Notes under the pieces: model-generated
What the model was told of the DNA's origin: nothing
Seen by the model: the letters and a program-made list of their open reading frames with translations, nothing else
Database searches by the model: none
Virus record (IMG/VR): IMGVR_UViG_3300032046_000071
Span: 1 to 41,500 of that record
DNA length: 41,500 bases
Direction: 5' to 3' (one strand)
Origin: a virus
Part shown: piece by piece, positions 7,932-16,618 of the stretch
Layout: the number at the start of each line of letters is the position of its first letter
How positions within the stretch are numbered: the first letter of the stretch is position 1
Program-made: the position numbers and the translations under genes

Positions 7932-8351
7932 TTATTTTCCTTTAAATAAAGGAGATATTTTCGCTATTTCAGTTAAAAGAAAAATTTTCATGTCCAATGA
8001 TAGATAACTAAAAGGTAGTTCATCATCTTTAATATTTTCTTTGCTATTTATTAACTTAGGGTAAGTAACCCCTTTAGTTAGTAATAACTCACATAAAGAA
8101 TCATTGCCACCAGATAGAAGTTGCTGGCGAACATTTTCACCTGCTATTCTTGCTGATTCCTCTACACTTTGTCCTTTTGATATTTCTAGCATAACAGATT
8201 TTATTAAATCATCACTAAATAAATCTCTGGGTATCAACGGCCTAATCTTAAATTTAATTTTCGGTTTTTTGTTATCACCTTTATCCACTTCGAAATAAAC
8301 GATTTTCTCTTCTTTTGTTATTGCTTCTAAAAAATCATCTTTATATCCCAT
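7932..8351 (-). CDS. Tail assembly chaperone-like protein
   Basis: This mostly helical protein of about 139 residues lies between the tail tube-like gene and the tape measure, the standard position of the tail assembly chaperone. I take ATG 8351, preceded by AGGAG with 5-nt spacing; an upstream in-frame ATG at 8390 would start inside the terminator hairpin. I see no second overlapping frame that would support the -1 frameshift common in this gene. Assignment is by position and general character. Confidence 0.6.
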   Translation of the reverse strand: MGYKDDFLEAITKEEKIVYFEVDKGDNKKPKIKFKIRPLIPRDLFSDDLIKSVMLEISKGQSVEESARIAGENVRQQLLSGGNDSLCELLLTKGVTYPKLINSKENIKDDELPFSYLSLDMKIFLLTEIAKISPLFKGK

Positions 8352-8361
8352 ATTATCTCCT

Positions 8362-8404
8362 AAAAACAAAATAGGGAGAATAGACTTCAAAAATCTATTC
8401 TCCC
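8362..8404 (-). terminator. Strong Rho-independent terminator after the tail tube gene
   Basis: A perfect 11-bp stem GGGAGAATAGA/TCTATTCTCCC (8394-8404 with 8374-8384), with a 9-nt loop, is followed on the minus strand by TATTTTGTTTTT. It lies between the abundant tail tube gene and the chaperone/tape-measure genes. Partial termination here would make the tube protein in excess. There is no obvious new promoter after it, so read-through seems to be required. Confidence 0.8.
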
Positions 8405-8446
8405 GAAACGGCTTCTTAACATCGCTCCCTTATTTCGAAGAAAATA

Positions 8447-9862
8447 TTAAGCGTAAGTGCTTGTATTATTCTGCAAAGTTATCTTTGCCATACTAGCTAA
8501 AGTAGAATCATATTCTACCTTCATGCCAGTTGCTACTCTTAAAGGACCAGGTCCTCCAACATTAATTGGATATGTTAAAAATAAAACTCTTGGTAAATAA
8601 ACCGCTAAATCGTAATAATGAGCTCCGGTTATAGCTGCACCGTGGAACCATAGCAGCCATTCTCTGGTAGTCCAACCTTGGAAATAAGTAGAAAAATCGG
8701 TAATTTGCTCCGGAATAATGGTCCGAGAAATAGCTCCGGTTCTATAAGCATCACTCTCTATTCTATAAATCGTATTTGTTGTATTAAGGGTCGGTGTAGG
8801 AACTAAACCATTTGAGAATGAAAAATTTAAGTCAGTTGAAAGACTATCTGCAATAAATATTTTATAAGTCGAACCAGTAGCAACATTGACAGTCCAGTTA
8901 GGACTTATAGTTAAAGTATCTGCGGTATTTGAGGAAATCTTCCTTATCTGATTCGGTCCTGTACCCCCTGTAATATATACAAGATATCCGGAGTAAGCGT
9001 TCACTGTCCAGGCAGCTGCGGTATGCACAAGAGTTGTAGCTGAACCTCCAGTGGCAGTTCCTGAAGTTGCAAGACCTACACCAAGTGTTAAATTATCCCA
9101 AGTAAAAGGGCTAGTTACGGGTAAATTTGGGGTGGTCTCAGTAATATTTGTGGTAGTTTTACCTAACCAACTTGCTGTTGCAGATAAAATCTTAGCTCCT
9201 GTAGCAATATTAAATGCTAAGTTATTTATAACACAACCCGAATAACGAAATGCAGGTGTTGTACCAGTTAAATCCTTATGAGACTCAATACTGTAAGAAG
9301 GAAGAACTGAATTCTCGGGGCCATCTAATATTTCATACGTATCAGTAGAAACAGCGGCAGGAGAAGTGGTAACAGTAATAGTCGTCGCAACTGTATCAGT
9401 AATATAGCCATAAGCCCCGGCTCCAGTTCCAGTTTTTACGTGAACCCAACGACCATTATGCTGATCAACACTCCAAGATTTAGTTGAATCAATTATTTGG
9501 GATCCACTTGTTCCCGCAGTTGCAGTTCCAGTATCTCTAGCCCTTGTAGCCAAAGCCGTGTATACATGAGTATAGGATCCAGTGTTATCTGTAGTTTCTG
9601 GAGAACCAAAAGCGGATCTAAGAATATAACCAAGGCCAGCCGGATGAACTTCATGTACTGTATCACCTGTTACAGTATTTAAACCTTCAATATTATTAGA
9701 TTCAAACCTTCTTGCTAATAAAGAAGCAGGAATTAAATCTTCAATTGCATGAGTTAATGTCTCTGAGGTATACGGTAAATAAGCTGTAGCCCCAACACCT
9801 GTTCCATAAACAGTTTCCTTTCCAAAACCTAAATGTGTTAATTTTCCTGTAGTTCCGCCCAT
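8447..9862 (-). CDS. Major tail tube-like protein with two inserted beta domains
   Basis: This is a 471-residue protein with a TAGGAGGG-led ATG. Residues 1-105, 180-260 and 340-471 form a body resembling phage tail tube proteins (HLGFGKETVYGTG near the N-terminus). Two homologous beta modules are inserted at about 108-180 and 264-340, each with an S/A-x-W strand, a GTGA/GTGP turn and a T-x-T-V-S/T strand. The same module occurs once in the capsid protein. Its place before the chaperone and tape measure, followed by a strong terminator, supports the major tail protein. The inserts are probably exposed on the tail surface. Confidence 0.7.
   Translation of the reverse strand: MGGTTGKLTHLGFGKETVYGTGVGATAYLPYTSETLTHAIEDLIPASLLARRFESNNIEGLNTVTGDTVHEVHPAGLGYILRSAFGSPETTDNTGSYTHVYTALATRARDTGTATAGTSGSQIIDSTKSWSVDQHNGRWVHVKTGTGAGAYGYITDTVATTITVTTSPAAVSTDTYEILDGPENSVLPSYSIESHKDLTGTTPAFRYSGCVINNLAFNIATGAKILSATASWLGKTTTNITETTPNLPVTSPFTWDNLTLGVGLATSGTATGGSATTLVHTAAAWTVNAYSGYLVYITGGTGPNQIRKISSNTADTLTISPNWTVNVATGSTYKIFIADSLSTDLNFSFSNGLVPTPTLNTTNTIYRIESDAYRTGAISRTIIPEQITDFSTYFQGWTTREWLLWFHGAAITGAHYYDLAVYLPRVLFLTYPINVGGPGPLRVATGMKVEYDSTLASMAKITLQNNTSTYA
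8843..9073 (-). repeat. Inserted beta module, second copy in the tail tube gene
   Basis: This encodes residues about 264-340 of the tail tube-like protein. It shares with the other two copies the pattern SGTAT-G-S, an aromatic A-W-x-V-N-A-Y strand, GTG turn, I-S-S-N-T and S/T-x-Y-K-I ending. It is a protein-level repeat and only weakly conserved at DNA level. Confidence 0.6.
9323..9541 (-). repeat. Inserted beta module, first copy in the tail tube gene
   Basis: This encodes residues about 108-180 of the tail tube-like protein, with TGTATAG, a STKSWSV strand, TGTGAG turn, a TTITV strand and STDTYEI ending. It is closest in pattern to the module in the capsid protein at 19890-20108. Confidence 0.6.
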
Positions 9863-10065
9863 TATTTTTCCCTCCTATTTTTTTTAACTTTTTCTTCTTT
9901 TGGTTGAGATTTATCAGATTCTGATATTACAGCAGGTTTTGCCAATCCCTGTAGTATCAGAAGTTCAGCTAATTCATCATTAACTTGAACCTCTCTTCCC
10001 TTTTTAAAAATACCCAAACCTACAATTTCCTTTTCTTCTTCTCCATTCCAAGTTATTCTCATCAT
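9862..10065 (-). CDS. Small hypothetical protein of the neck/tail region
   Basis: The chosen ATG at 10065 sits 9 nt after GGAGG, giving 67 residues; an upstream ATG at 10083 lacks a ribosome site. The N-terminal 45 residues look like a small beta/helix domain (IVGLGIFKKGREVQV) and the C-terminus is a Lys/Glu-rich tail. Short proteins of this kind, which bind or cap connector rings, are common next to tail tube genes. A very similar plan (small domain plus Lys-rich tail) is seen at 18095-18304. The function is not known. Confidence 0.65.
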   Translation of the reverse strand: MMRITWNGEEEKEIVGLGIFKKGREVQVNDELAELLILQGLAKPAVISESDKSQPKEEKVKKNRREK

Positions 10066-10069
10066 GTCT

Positions 10070-10522
10070 TTAAGCCTCCACATAAGATATTTCCTCTGTT
10101 GTCTCCAATCTTAATTCTGTATAATGACATAAGACTGCGCCAAACATTCTTGGTTCTATTATATTGACCTGAATGAATGAAGTGGTTAAAACCAAACCAT
10201 CCAAAGTTGGTTTTTCCCTAAATTTACTTCTAATACTTTCAATTAGTTCCTGAAAATTATGTTCAGATGCACCCGCTGCATCTAAAGAATAATAACCACG
10301 AATTATCCAAACTGTATTTGCATTGGTTCTTAAACTTGCTTCCTGAATTTCAGCTACTGAAAAACGACTAATAGTCCAAGCATTAATTTTACTACCAGAA
10401 GTAAATGCGGTTTTAAAACCAGATTCTGACCTCTCCAATCTATCATAGTCATAAACTTTTCCTATTCCTGTGGCAGTATTAAGAATAGCCTCAATTTTAT
10501 CTCTAACTGTAGAATAACTCAT
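10070..10522 (-). CDS. Tail terminator / tail completion protein
   Basis: This 150-residue alpha/beta protein starts with MSYSTVRDKIEAIL and contains a WIIRGYYSLDAAGASE segment, typical of the tail terminator fold that caps the tail tube. It overlaps the upstream gp10-like gene by four bases (ATGA). Gene order connector, gp10-like, terminator, tube is the classic neck order of siphoviruses. Confidence 0.65.
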   Translation of the reverse strand: MSYSTVRDKIEAILNTATGIGKVYDYDRLERSESGFKTAFTSGSKINAWTISRFSVAEIQEASLRTNANTVWIIRGYYSLDAAGASEHNFQELIESIRSKFREKPTLDGLVLTTSFIQVNIIEPRMFGAVLCHYTELRLETTEEISYVEA

Positions 10523-11007
10523 TCATTCCACCTTTTAATAATTCTTTCCGCTGTTTTATCTAAAATTTTTTGTACTCCTTCCTGAGATAAATTAAAAGCT
10601 CTTTTGAACATCCAGTGCGGTTCAACACCTACTCTGGATATCTTTCTAGCTATTACTTGTAATACAGCATATAATTCTTTACCTTGCAAACCAAGTTTTA
10701 ATCTAACCCAATCTGCTAAATTTGCATAATTGGGTATGTGAGGAGGTCTGCCTGTTTCTATAAAACTGGAGTAAGGTAACGCAGTTCCAACAATACCATG
10801 CAAATTTAAACCACTGCCACGAATTTCTGTATCAATGGAATTAGCAAGATTTCCGGAATGTACCGGAGTACCTCTTTTAACCAACGCAAGAATAAAACTT
10901 GTTGCCTCTTGAAAAGCCTTTCCAAGCTCTTCTTCAAAGATTGATAAAGCCTTGTCAGGATCCTTAAGCATTAAACCTTCAATTTTAATTTCCGCTGTAT
11001 ATTCCAT
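10519..11007 (-). CDS. HK97 gp10-like neck protein
   Basis: The 162-residue protein has the features of the HK97 gp10 family of head-tail joining proteins: a helical N-terminus, ALVKRGTPVHSGNLANSI near 42-60, a VGTALPYSSFIETG segment near 77-90, and a helical C-terminus. Family proteins carry the same P-V-x-x-G-x-L and Y-x-x-x-x-E-x-G signature. It is coupled to the tail terminator gene. Confidence 0.8.
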   Translation of the reverse strand: MEYTAEIKIEGLMLKDPDKALSIFEEELGKAFQEATSFILALVKRGTPVHSGNLANSIDTEIRGSGLNLHGIVGTALPYSSFIETGRPPHIPNYANLADWVRLKLGLQGKELYAVLQVIARKISRVGVEPHWMFKRAFNLSQEGVQKILDKTAERIIKRWNE

Positions 11008-11703
11008 TTATCTTGTCCAGTCAGGATGTGTCAACCTTGACAAACCCAGTTCATTATAAGCAAGATCAAATTCCTTCATAGCTGAAGCTGCTGAAATTTC
11101 TGGAAACATAAAATCCATATATCTTTTGAGTAAATCTTTAGCTCTTGAAGCCCATATATCGGACTTATCACGATAAGCTACTGCATCGGCCCCGATAGTT
11201 GAATCTTTTAATTCAGCATAACGATTTGCAATAGCCGCACCGCAAAAAGATGCAGCTAAAATACAAAAAGCTCCAAAATCGTTGCTATAAACCGTCGAAG
11301 TTTGAGTAGTAATCGAATGCGGGCCGGTATATAGTACTCTTATAGTATACCCCGAAGTAGGCGAAATATCAAGAAACCTTAAATATTTAGCAGATGCAGT
11401 TTCATAAATAGTCCACTCTTCAAACGGAATTTCATTCGGTACCTGATACTCTCCTGCTGGATATTCAACTTTTAATATTTCAGAAAATCCATCAGACCAA
11501 TAAGGGAAATTGGTAGCATTAATAGCATAATCATAATCCCCATTAGCAGAAATATCAACAACATCTTTAAAAGGTTTGTTCTTCGAGTACATTTGTGTAG
11601 CTTCACTCTGAATAATAGAATCTATATTTCCAGAAGTAAGAACTGCATCAGTATCCTGAAGTATTCTATCAACAGCAGCATTATAATCTGAAAGTACTGA
11701 CAT
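11008..11703 (-). CDS. Head-tail connector / adaptor protein
   Basis: This 231-residue protein has a helical N-terminus, a central beta-rich domain (DISANGDYDYAINATNFPYW and a YTIRVLYTGPH strand) and a helical C-terminus. That matches the plan of phage adaptor proteins that sit below the portal. The ATG at 11703 has a GGAG site. It begins the neck module immediately after the exported-protein cassette. Confidence 0.65.
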   Translation of the reverse strand: MSVLSDYNAAVDRILQDTDAVLTSGNIDSIIQSEATQMYSKNKPFKDVVDISANGDYDYAINATNFPYWSDGFSEILKVEYPAGEYQVPNEIPFEEWTIYETASAKYLRFLDISPTSGYTIRVLYTGPHSITTQTSTVYSNDFGAFCILAASFCGAAIANRYAELKDSTIGADAVAYRDKSDIWASRAKDLLKRYMDFMFPEISAASAMKEFDLAYNELGLSRLTHPDWTR

Positions 11704-11705
11704 TG

Positions 11706-11963
11706 TTACTCCACACTTTTAAGAATTAAAACTCCGCTTAAAACTTTAGATTCGGGTACTTTGAAATCAAAATCTTTGAGATCAGCAGGGGTTATTTTAA
11801 AATAACAAGAAGCTCCTGGCTTAACTACAACTATTCTTGAACCAGCTGGAAGTTCAAACTTGTAATCCATACTTGATCTTTTGCGTTCCTGAACTAAAGC
11901 AAAACAAACTAATGAAATAAACATAATAATTGAAACTAAAAAATAGATTTTAAAGAATTTCAT
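11706..11963 (-). CDS. Small membrane-anchored or exported protein
   Basis: This 85-residue protein starts with a Lys-Phe-rich N-terminus and a strong hydrophobic segment (residues 7-23), either an uncleaved anchor or a signal peptide. A short beta-rich extracytoplasmic domain follows (about 33-85). ATG 11963 follows GGAGGG. It is the last gene of the exported cassette and is unlike any neck or tail protein I know. Confidence 0.65.
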   Translation of the reverse strand: MKFFKIYFLVSIIMFISLVCFALVQERKRSSMDYKFELPAGSRIVVVKPGASCYFKITPADLKDFDFKVPESKVLSGVLILKSVE

Positions 11964-11973
11964 TCGTCCCTCC

Positions 11974-12276
11974 TTATTTCCTCTTATAATTATTTTTTAT
12001 TTCCATTAAAGATTCCCTAATATCCCTGATACTTGTAGCTAAATCCTTGGTATTCGATTCTACATTTTTAAACTTTTCCTGAAATCTAACTTCCTCTCGT
12101 TTTATTTCCTCTATAACTATTTTTATCTCATCTATTCTACCCCATATTACTTTCTGCTGTTGACTTAACATACAATAACTTTTATATATCAAATATAAAC
12201 CAAAGAGCGAAAATAAACCAACAGATCCACCAGAATAACCAACTACTTTCAGTATTTCCATAAAATTAATTTCCAT
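11974..12276 (-). CDS. Membrane-anchored coiled-coil protein
   Basis: The 100-residue protein has one transmembrane segment (about 12-32, with SGGSVGLFSLFGLYLIY) followed by a highly charged coiled coil to the C-terminus. This plan is shared with some small holins and with membrane-tethered spacers. It overlaps no lysis gene, and a holin already exists at 1215-1523. It sits inside the exported cassette, so I leave the function open. Confidence 0.6.
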   Translation of the reverse strand: MEINFMEILKVVGYSGGSVGLFSLFGLYLIYKSYCMLSQQQKVIWGRIDEIKIVIEEIKREEVRFQEKFKNVESNTKDLATSIRDIRESLMEIKNNYKRK

Positions 12277-12277
12277 T

Positions 12278-14374
12278 TTAGAAAGTTACCATAAGTGCCT
12301 TTCGTTTTTTTGTAACTGCACCGGTTGTTGTTTGTCCTGAAAAAATACCTGAAGCTTCGCTCCAAAGTCCTTGTTCATCTGCAAGCCATACATTAAAGTA
12401 ATACGTTGTTGAATTACTTAACCCTGTAACTATACGCTTTTGACTTTGTGAAGCAACAACACTTGTGCTATATTCCACCCAATACATATTCTGATAATCG
12501 TTCCATACACCTGTACTCCATTCTACATTATACGACGTCCATGTTGTCCATTTTATTCTATACCATCCGTTTGTTATGTTACCAGAACCATCGTCATCAC
12601 CAGAGGCTGTCCATGATAAATTTATATTTCCCGCTGATGAACCTGTTACTGCCTGTTTTCCACTAACAGCATTTGGCGAACTCTGGTCAAGTGTATAACT
12701 TAATGGATATGAAGATATTATTATATCGTCCATATAATAATCATCAAATATCATTCCTACCACTCCAGCCCCATGAACCCCTATATCTGTTTTCCCCCAC
12801 CCTGTTGTCATTGCACTACAATCAAGACTATCAAAATCTCCCATAGATATAGAAGTTCCATCTATCCAATAATCGCAATCTGTAGATGAAATCGGATAAT
12901 TAAGTTTCCCTACTGCTGTAAACCATGTATTGGGATTGTGTTTTATATCCGAAGCAAGATACGTAAAAGCACCACCATCCCATCCTCTAAATACAGTCGT
13001 TGGTCGAGAATTAACATCCCCACCAACCCATGTTTCTGACGATACTTGTGTATAGAAATAATATGTCGGACCATCAGCATCACCAAAGTTAAAATAGCTG
13101 GTATCTAATTCACTATGTAATTGATCCCACAAACTTGAACCAATATAAACTGACATTCTAAAATAAACAGTTGCTGTTGGAGTAAAATCTCCGTATAGAA
13201 TAGCAAGGTCATCACTTGCAGTTGTATCAACACCTCTAAGAGAACATGCACCGTTTCGTTTTATTGTTATATCATTATATATTGTAACCCCTGTTTCAAG
13301 CGATGCACTATCCCATTTACCGGCGGGAGTATTTCCTTTTAAAGTGGCTGTAGGTGGTCTGTTAAAATCATCATAAAATAATGGAGTGGGGTCAACCCCT
13401 CTGAATGTTGAATAATTATCTTTAGTCATTATTTTACCACTTGTACTTGTTATATCCCATGCGAATACAGTATATGTTACATCTCGTAATGTTGCTGTGC
13501 TGAATTTTAATTCAACCGCTTTATCTGTTGCTCGAACTGTAACTGATGATGGGTTTCTTGAACCATTCTGTAACGGTGGAGATATTATATAATTAGTTAC
13601 AGCCGAGCCAAGAGGTGTATCTGTAAAGTATACTCTTACAGTATCTGAACTAAAAACTGATACAGAGAATACACTAAGCTTTGAAGCATCATATAACGTT
13701 TCTACTTCACTATCGGTCTTCGCATAATTCCATACTGCCCAGTCGTCATATATAGCATTCGCCGCTTGAACCCCCGACCTATTTGTAAACAAATGAGATT
13801 GTTCCTCATCAATTCTTACTGAATTATTAGTTACCGTCTTACTTGCAACCATTACAGCATTTATGTATTGTTTAATATTATTCCCTCTACTGTATGTTGT
13901 CACAAAGTTATACCATACATTCGAACTTAAAACAGTTCCGTAGTGATATAAAACAAGGTTACCACCGATTTCATTTGCTAACTGCATTCTTAACTTTTTA
14001 TCTGGTACTTCATATTGCAAGAAGTGTGTATATCCTGGGCCGCATTGAAAAAAGTATGTATCAGCTGGCGGTGCTGAAGTAAATTTTACCCAAAAAGAAA
14101 AAGTAAAAGTGCTAACACCATGTAAATTGAATGTATTTGATGAAGTTACACAATTAGTGGTTATACCTTCAAATGATTTTATACCATTGCCCCACTTACC
14201 TGTAACCCAATTTACCCCTGTTAATGTTACTGTATCATAACTTACGCAATCAAAAGTATTTGTGCCAGAACCTTCATCAAAACTCCACTTTCTTATTAAA
14301 CCAGGGTCATTGCACGCAACTTGTGCATATAATGTTGTTGGTATAAACAATAATATAAACAATAATTTTTTCAT
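12278..14374 (-). CDS. Secreted LamG / Fn3 protein
   Basis: This is a 698-residue protein with a clear Sec signal peptide (basic start, hydrophobic core, cleavage after LYAQ). A laminin-G/concanavalin-like domain follows (about 27-230; IRKWSFDEGSG, then FTFSFWVKF and IYDDWAVWNYAKTD). Next are a beta domain (about 235-330) and a second lectin-like domain (about 330-560). A fibronectin III-like module near the C-terminus (about 585-685) is marked by LSWTASGDDDGSGN and TYYFNVWLADE. The modules suggest glycan or surface binding outside the cytoplasm. A signal peptide is unexpected for a virion protein, which would have to stay in the cytoplasm. The start overlaps the upstream stop by ATGA. Confidence 0.8.
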   Translation of the reverse strand: MKKLLFILLFIPTTLYAQVACNDPGLIRKWSFDEGSGTNTFDCVSYDTVTLTGVNWVTGKWGNGIKSFEGITTNCVTSSNTFNLHGVSTFTFSFWVKFTSAPPADTYFFQCGPGYTHFLQYEVPDKKLRMQLANEIGGNLVLYHYGTVLSSNVWYNFVTTYSRGNNIKQYINAVMVASKTVTNNSVRIDEEQSHLFTNRSGVQAANAIYDDWAVWNYAKTDSEVETLYDASKLSVFSVSVFSSDTVRVYFTDTPLGSAVTNYIISPPLQNGSRNPSSVTVRATDKAVELKFSTATLRDVTYTVFAWDITSTSGKIMTKDNYSTFRGVDPTPLFYDDFNRPPTATLKGNTPAGKWDSASLETGVTIYNDITIKRNGACSLRGVDTTASDDLAILYGDFTPTATVYFRMSVYIGSSLWDQLHSELDTSYFNFGDADGPTYYFYTQVSSETWVGGDVNSRPTTVFRGWDGGAFTYLASDIKHNPNTWFTAVGKLNYPISSTDCDYWIDGTSISMGDFDSLDCSAMTTGWGKTDIGVHGAGVVGMIFDDYYMDDIIISSYPLSYTLDQSSPNAVSGKQAVTGSSAGNINLSWTASGDDDGSGNITNGWYRIKWTTWTSYNVEWSTGVWNDYQNMYWVEYSTSVVASQSQKRIVTGLSNSTTYYFNVWLADEQGLWSEASGIFSGQTTTGAVTKKRKALMVTF

Positions 14375-14907
14375 GGTGTGCTCGTATTTACCTTATATAA
14401 ATTCCAATCTTTATTTTTAATATCTGGTTTATAATACTCATGCCATATTATATCTACATCTTTTATATAGGTCTGCCCTGTTTGCATATCATGGTAAACT
14501 TTTTCGTATAAAGTGTATAACTTTCTAATCTTTGAAGATGATAAAGTGCTTATTAAATAATCATAATCAGAATCAAACATAACAATCATCCTTGTAGTCG
14601 AACCGTCAAATTTTAAGTCTCCTGTTCTCCAGCTATTTACAATAGCAACTGCAGAAGTCGAATTATATAATTGAGTGAACCTTCCCGATGGTTGTTTATT
14701 AGTTATGGTTGCAGGTATAATTGTGTCTTTAAATAATAATTTGTTGGTAGATGTAAGGCTTGATAAATAAACCAAATATCCGCAACTTATAGCTTTCGTA
14801 GATACAATAGGATTGAAAGGTGCTGTTGAAGGAAGTATAGGTGGTTTTCCTTGCGAGCATAATTTTGATGTAAATAATAATATGAATAAAAATAAATATT
14901 TTTTCAT
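14371..14907 (-). CDS. Secreted hypothetical protein
   Basis: The 178-residue protein has a typical signal peptide (MKKYLFLFILLFTSKLCSQG) and then a mature domain with two Cys-free beta-rich halves. The C-terminal third is rich in Tyr, Asp and Lys. No domain is recognised. It is coupled to the LamG gene by a 4-base overlap, so the two are probably made in similar amounts and may act together. Confidence 0.65.
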   Translation of the reverse strand: MKKYLFLFILLFTSKLCSQGKPPILPSTAPFNPIVSTKAISCGYLVYLSSLTSTNKLLFKDTIIPATITNKQPSGRFTQLYNSTSAVAIVNSWRTGDLKFDGSTTRMIVMFDSDYDYLISTLSSSKIRKLYTLYEKVYHDMQTGQTYIKDVDIIWHEYYKPDIKNKDWNLYKVNTSTP

Positions 14908-14916
14908 TCTATTGTT

Positions 14917-15411
14917 TTATAACTCTTTTCCTTTAAAAAAAATACTTTTTAGTTTTTTAAATATCAAATAAATTGCCCCTAAACTTAATATAAAAGCTGA
15001 TAACCAAGAAGGTAAATTGCTAATTTGAGTTGATTCCATATTTTTAACCGGTTGGATTATCTCGGTATCATCTACAACTAATTTATTATCAATATATTTT
15101 TTAAAAGATTTTTCTATTCTTACATTGCCTGGAATTGACTTATATAAAACTAACTCTTGCTTTTCTATAGTCAGGAAAGGTGAATTATACTTTTCAAGAG
15201 CTTTGATATTTATAGTTCCATGAACAGCATGGCTCGATAAATTAACTCCTGTAAAATTTATATCTATATTGGGATTTGAACTAGATAAATTAATTCCTAT
15301 AATATCTTCAACCCCCGCATTAGTTAAATCCATTTTCCCTAATGGTTCCTTACAAGAGTTTAAAGATATTATTAATATAATTATAAAAAAAAATATTATT
15401 TCGTTTCTCAT
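14917..15411 (-). CDS. Putative lipoprotein with C-terminal membrane segment
   Basis: The 164-residue protein starts with a hydrophobic segment ending in the lipobox-like LNSC (Cys at residue 20), so lipid modification by the host is likely. The middle is predicted beta-rich. A second hydrophobic stretch (about 130-150, WLSAFILSLGAIYLIF) is followed by a basic tail and would cross the membrane again. Small phage lipoproteins often block superinfection, but that role here is only a suggestion. ATG 15411 overlaps the upstream stop (ATGA) and has an AGGA site. Confidence 0.65.
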   Translation of the reverse strand: MRNEIIFFFIIILIISLNSCKEPLGKMDLTNAGVEDIIGINLSSSNPNIDINFTGVNLSSHAVHGTINIKALEKYNSPFLTIEKQELVLYKSIPGNVRIEKSFKKYIDNKLVVDDTEIIQPVKNMESTQISNLPSWLSAFILSLGAIYLIFKKLKSIFFKGKEL

Positions 15412-15890
15412 TTATATCCTTGTAAATAAATTACTCTAACTTTTTTTGTACTATCCAAATACCTTATGTCGGGGTACGAATATTGAGGTTCTATTAATTG
15501 ATGTTTACGTTCGCTATTTATATAATAACCTTCTGCATGACTTGTACCATCTGGTTTGGTATAATGTATAAAACCAACACAAATACCTAACCGCTTTCTG
15601 CTAATATAGGCGGCAAAGTCTAAAGCAAAGTTATCACAATCAAATAATTCGCTATATTTTGTATTTTGAAGTTTTCTCCAGTTACTCCATTCTGCAAATA
15701 AATTCTTGATTAGGTCATCTGTAGGTAACCTGTATTTCAAATCTGGCAATACATAACCTCCAGGTAAAATAGGCTGTATTAAAGCCGCTACTTCAGATCT
15801 TTGCAATTCCGATAATTTGCTTACATCATAAGATTTTAAATTATTTAAAATGGATTTTGCGCCATAAATAACATAATCAATTAAATTCAC
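15408..15890 (-). CDS. MOA-C-like cysteine-protease-fold protein
   Basis: This 160-residue protein has no signal peptide. Its GTG start at 15890 follows an AGGAGG site. The C-terminal half has a DCDNFAL motif (Cys 85), a TSHAEGYY motif (His 118) and LIEPQ (about 132-136). That is the Cys/His/Glu pattern of the papain-like C-terminal domain of the Marasmius oreades agglutinin family, which is found in many phage and bacterial proteins. If active it would be a cysteine peptidase or transglutaminase-fold enzyme. It is the only gene of the cassette without a signal or membrane segment. Confidence 0.6.
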   Translation of the reverse strand: MNLIDYVIYGAKSILNNLKSYDVSKLSELQRSEVAALIQPILPGGYVLPDLKYRLPTDDLIKNLFAEWSNWRKLQNTKYSELFDCDNFALDFAAYISRKRLGICVGFIHYTKPDGTSHAEGYYINSERKHQLIEPQYSYPDIRYLDSTKKVRVIYLQGYK

Positions 15891-16601
15891 CTAATTTCCT
15901 CCTGCAGTATTTTTCCAACCTTTAAAATATAGGCCTACATTATATCCAGCATAGGTACTGCCAACTGCAGTTATGCTTATCCTTATCCGCTGGCTCATAG
16001 GTATTGTAGTTGTAGAAACAACAACATCACCTCTATCTTGTCCATCGGCTATTGATGGACTTCCATTTAAAATGTAATTATTAGATTCATCTGTAACCAA
16101 AAATGTTAGATTTGAACCGGAAGGCTTTCCTATGCTAGAAGAATAAGCTCTACAAGAAGTTAAAGTAAAAGTTGAAGGAAACATAAACTCAATAAAATCA
16201 TTAACTTCAGCAACAGACGAAAAAATTATATTAAAAGCAATAGTACTTGTTGCTACAGTAGACTCAAGGTTTCCTATCCTTGTATTTTGTGTAACACTTG
16301 ATATATCTGCATCATCTAATCTTGTTTCGTGCTCAGAAGCTGTTCCGATTAACTGTTCCAAGTCGAGGTGTATTGCTGTAGAAGTGGTTTCCAGATTAGT
16401 CAACCTTGACTTGCTTGAAGCAGACTCACTTGACCACACTTGGCTGGAAATATCTACGTTATCAAGCCTGCCCTCATGAACTGCTATGTCGGCCCTGGCT
16501 TGAGTATCCTCACGAAGAATAGAATTTAAACCTGAAGGTGCTTCCGCAAACAGATAAGAAATATTTAATACAAAAAATAAAATTAAAATAACCTTTTTCA
16601 T
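15891..16601 (-). CDS. Secreted protein with coiled-coil stalk
   Basis: The 236-residue protein has a signal peptide ending near LFAEA. A coiled-coil region with two related units follows (about 35-130; HEGRLDNVDISS and HETRLDDADISS), then a C-terminal beta-sandwich-like domain (about 125-236). A stalk plus head domain resembles a trimeric adhesin or a short fibre. With a signal peptide it would act outside the cytoplasm. AGGTGAT precedes the ATG. Confidence 0.65.
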   Translation of the reverse strand: MKKVILILFFVLNISYLFAEAPSGLNSILREDTQARADIAVHEGRLDNVDISSQVWSSESASSKSRLTNLETTSTAIHLDLEQLIGTASEHETRLDDADISSVTQNTRIGNLESTVATSTIAFNIIFSSVAEVNDFIEFMFPSTFTLTSCRAYSSSIGKPSGSNLTFLVTDESNNYILNGSPSIADGQDRGDVVVSTTTIPMSQRIRISITAVGSTYAGYNVGLYFKGWKNTAGGN

Positions 16602-16618
16602 ATTTTATCACCTTTTCT

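Noticed and set aside
7932-8390. Programmed frameshift in the tail assembly chaperone
   Set aside because: No slippery heptamer with an extended second frame is visible before the tape-measure start; the tape measure begins almost directly after the stop.
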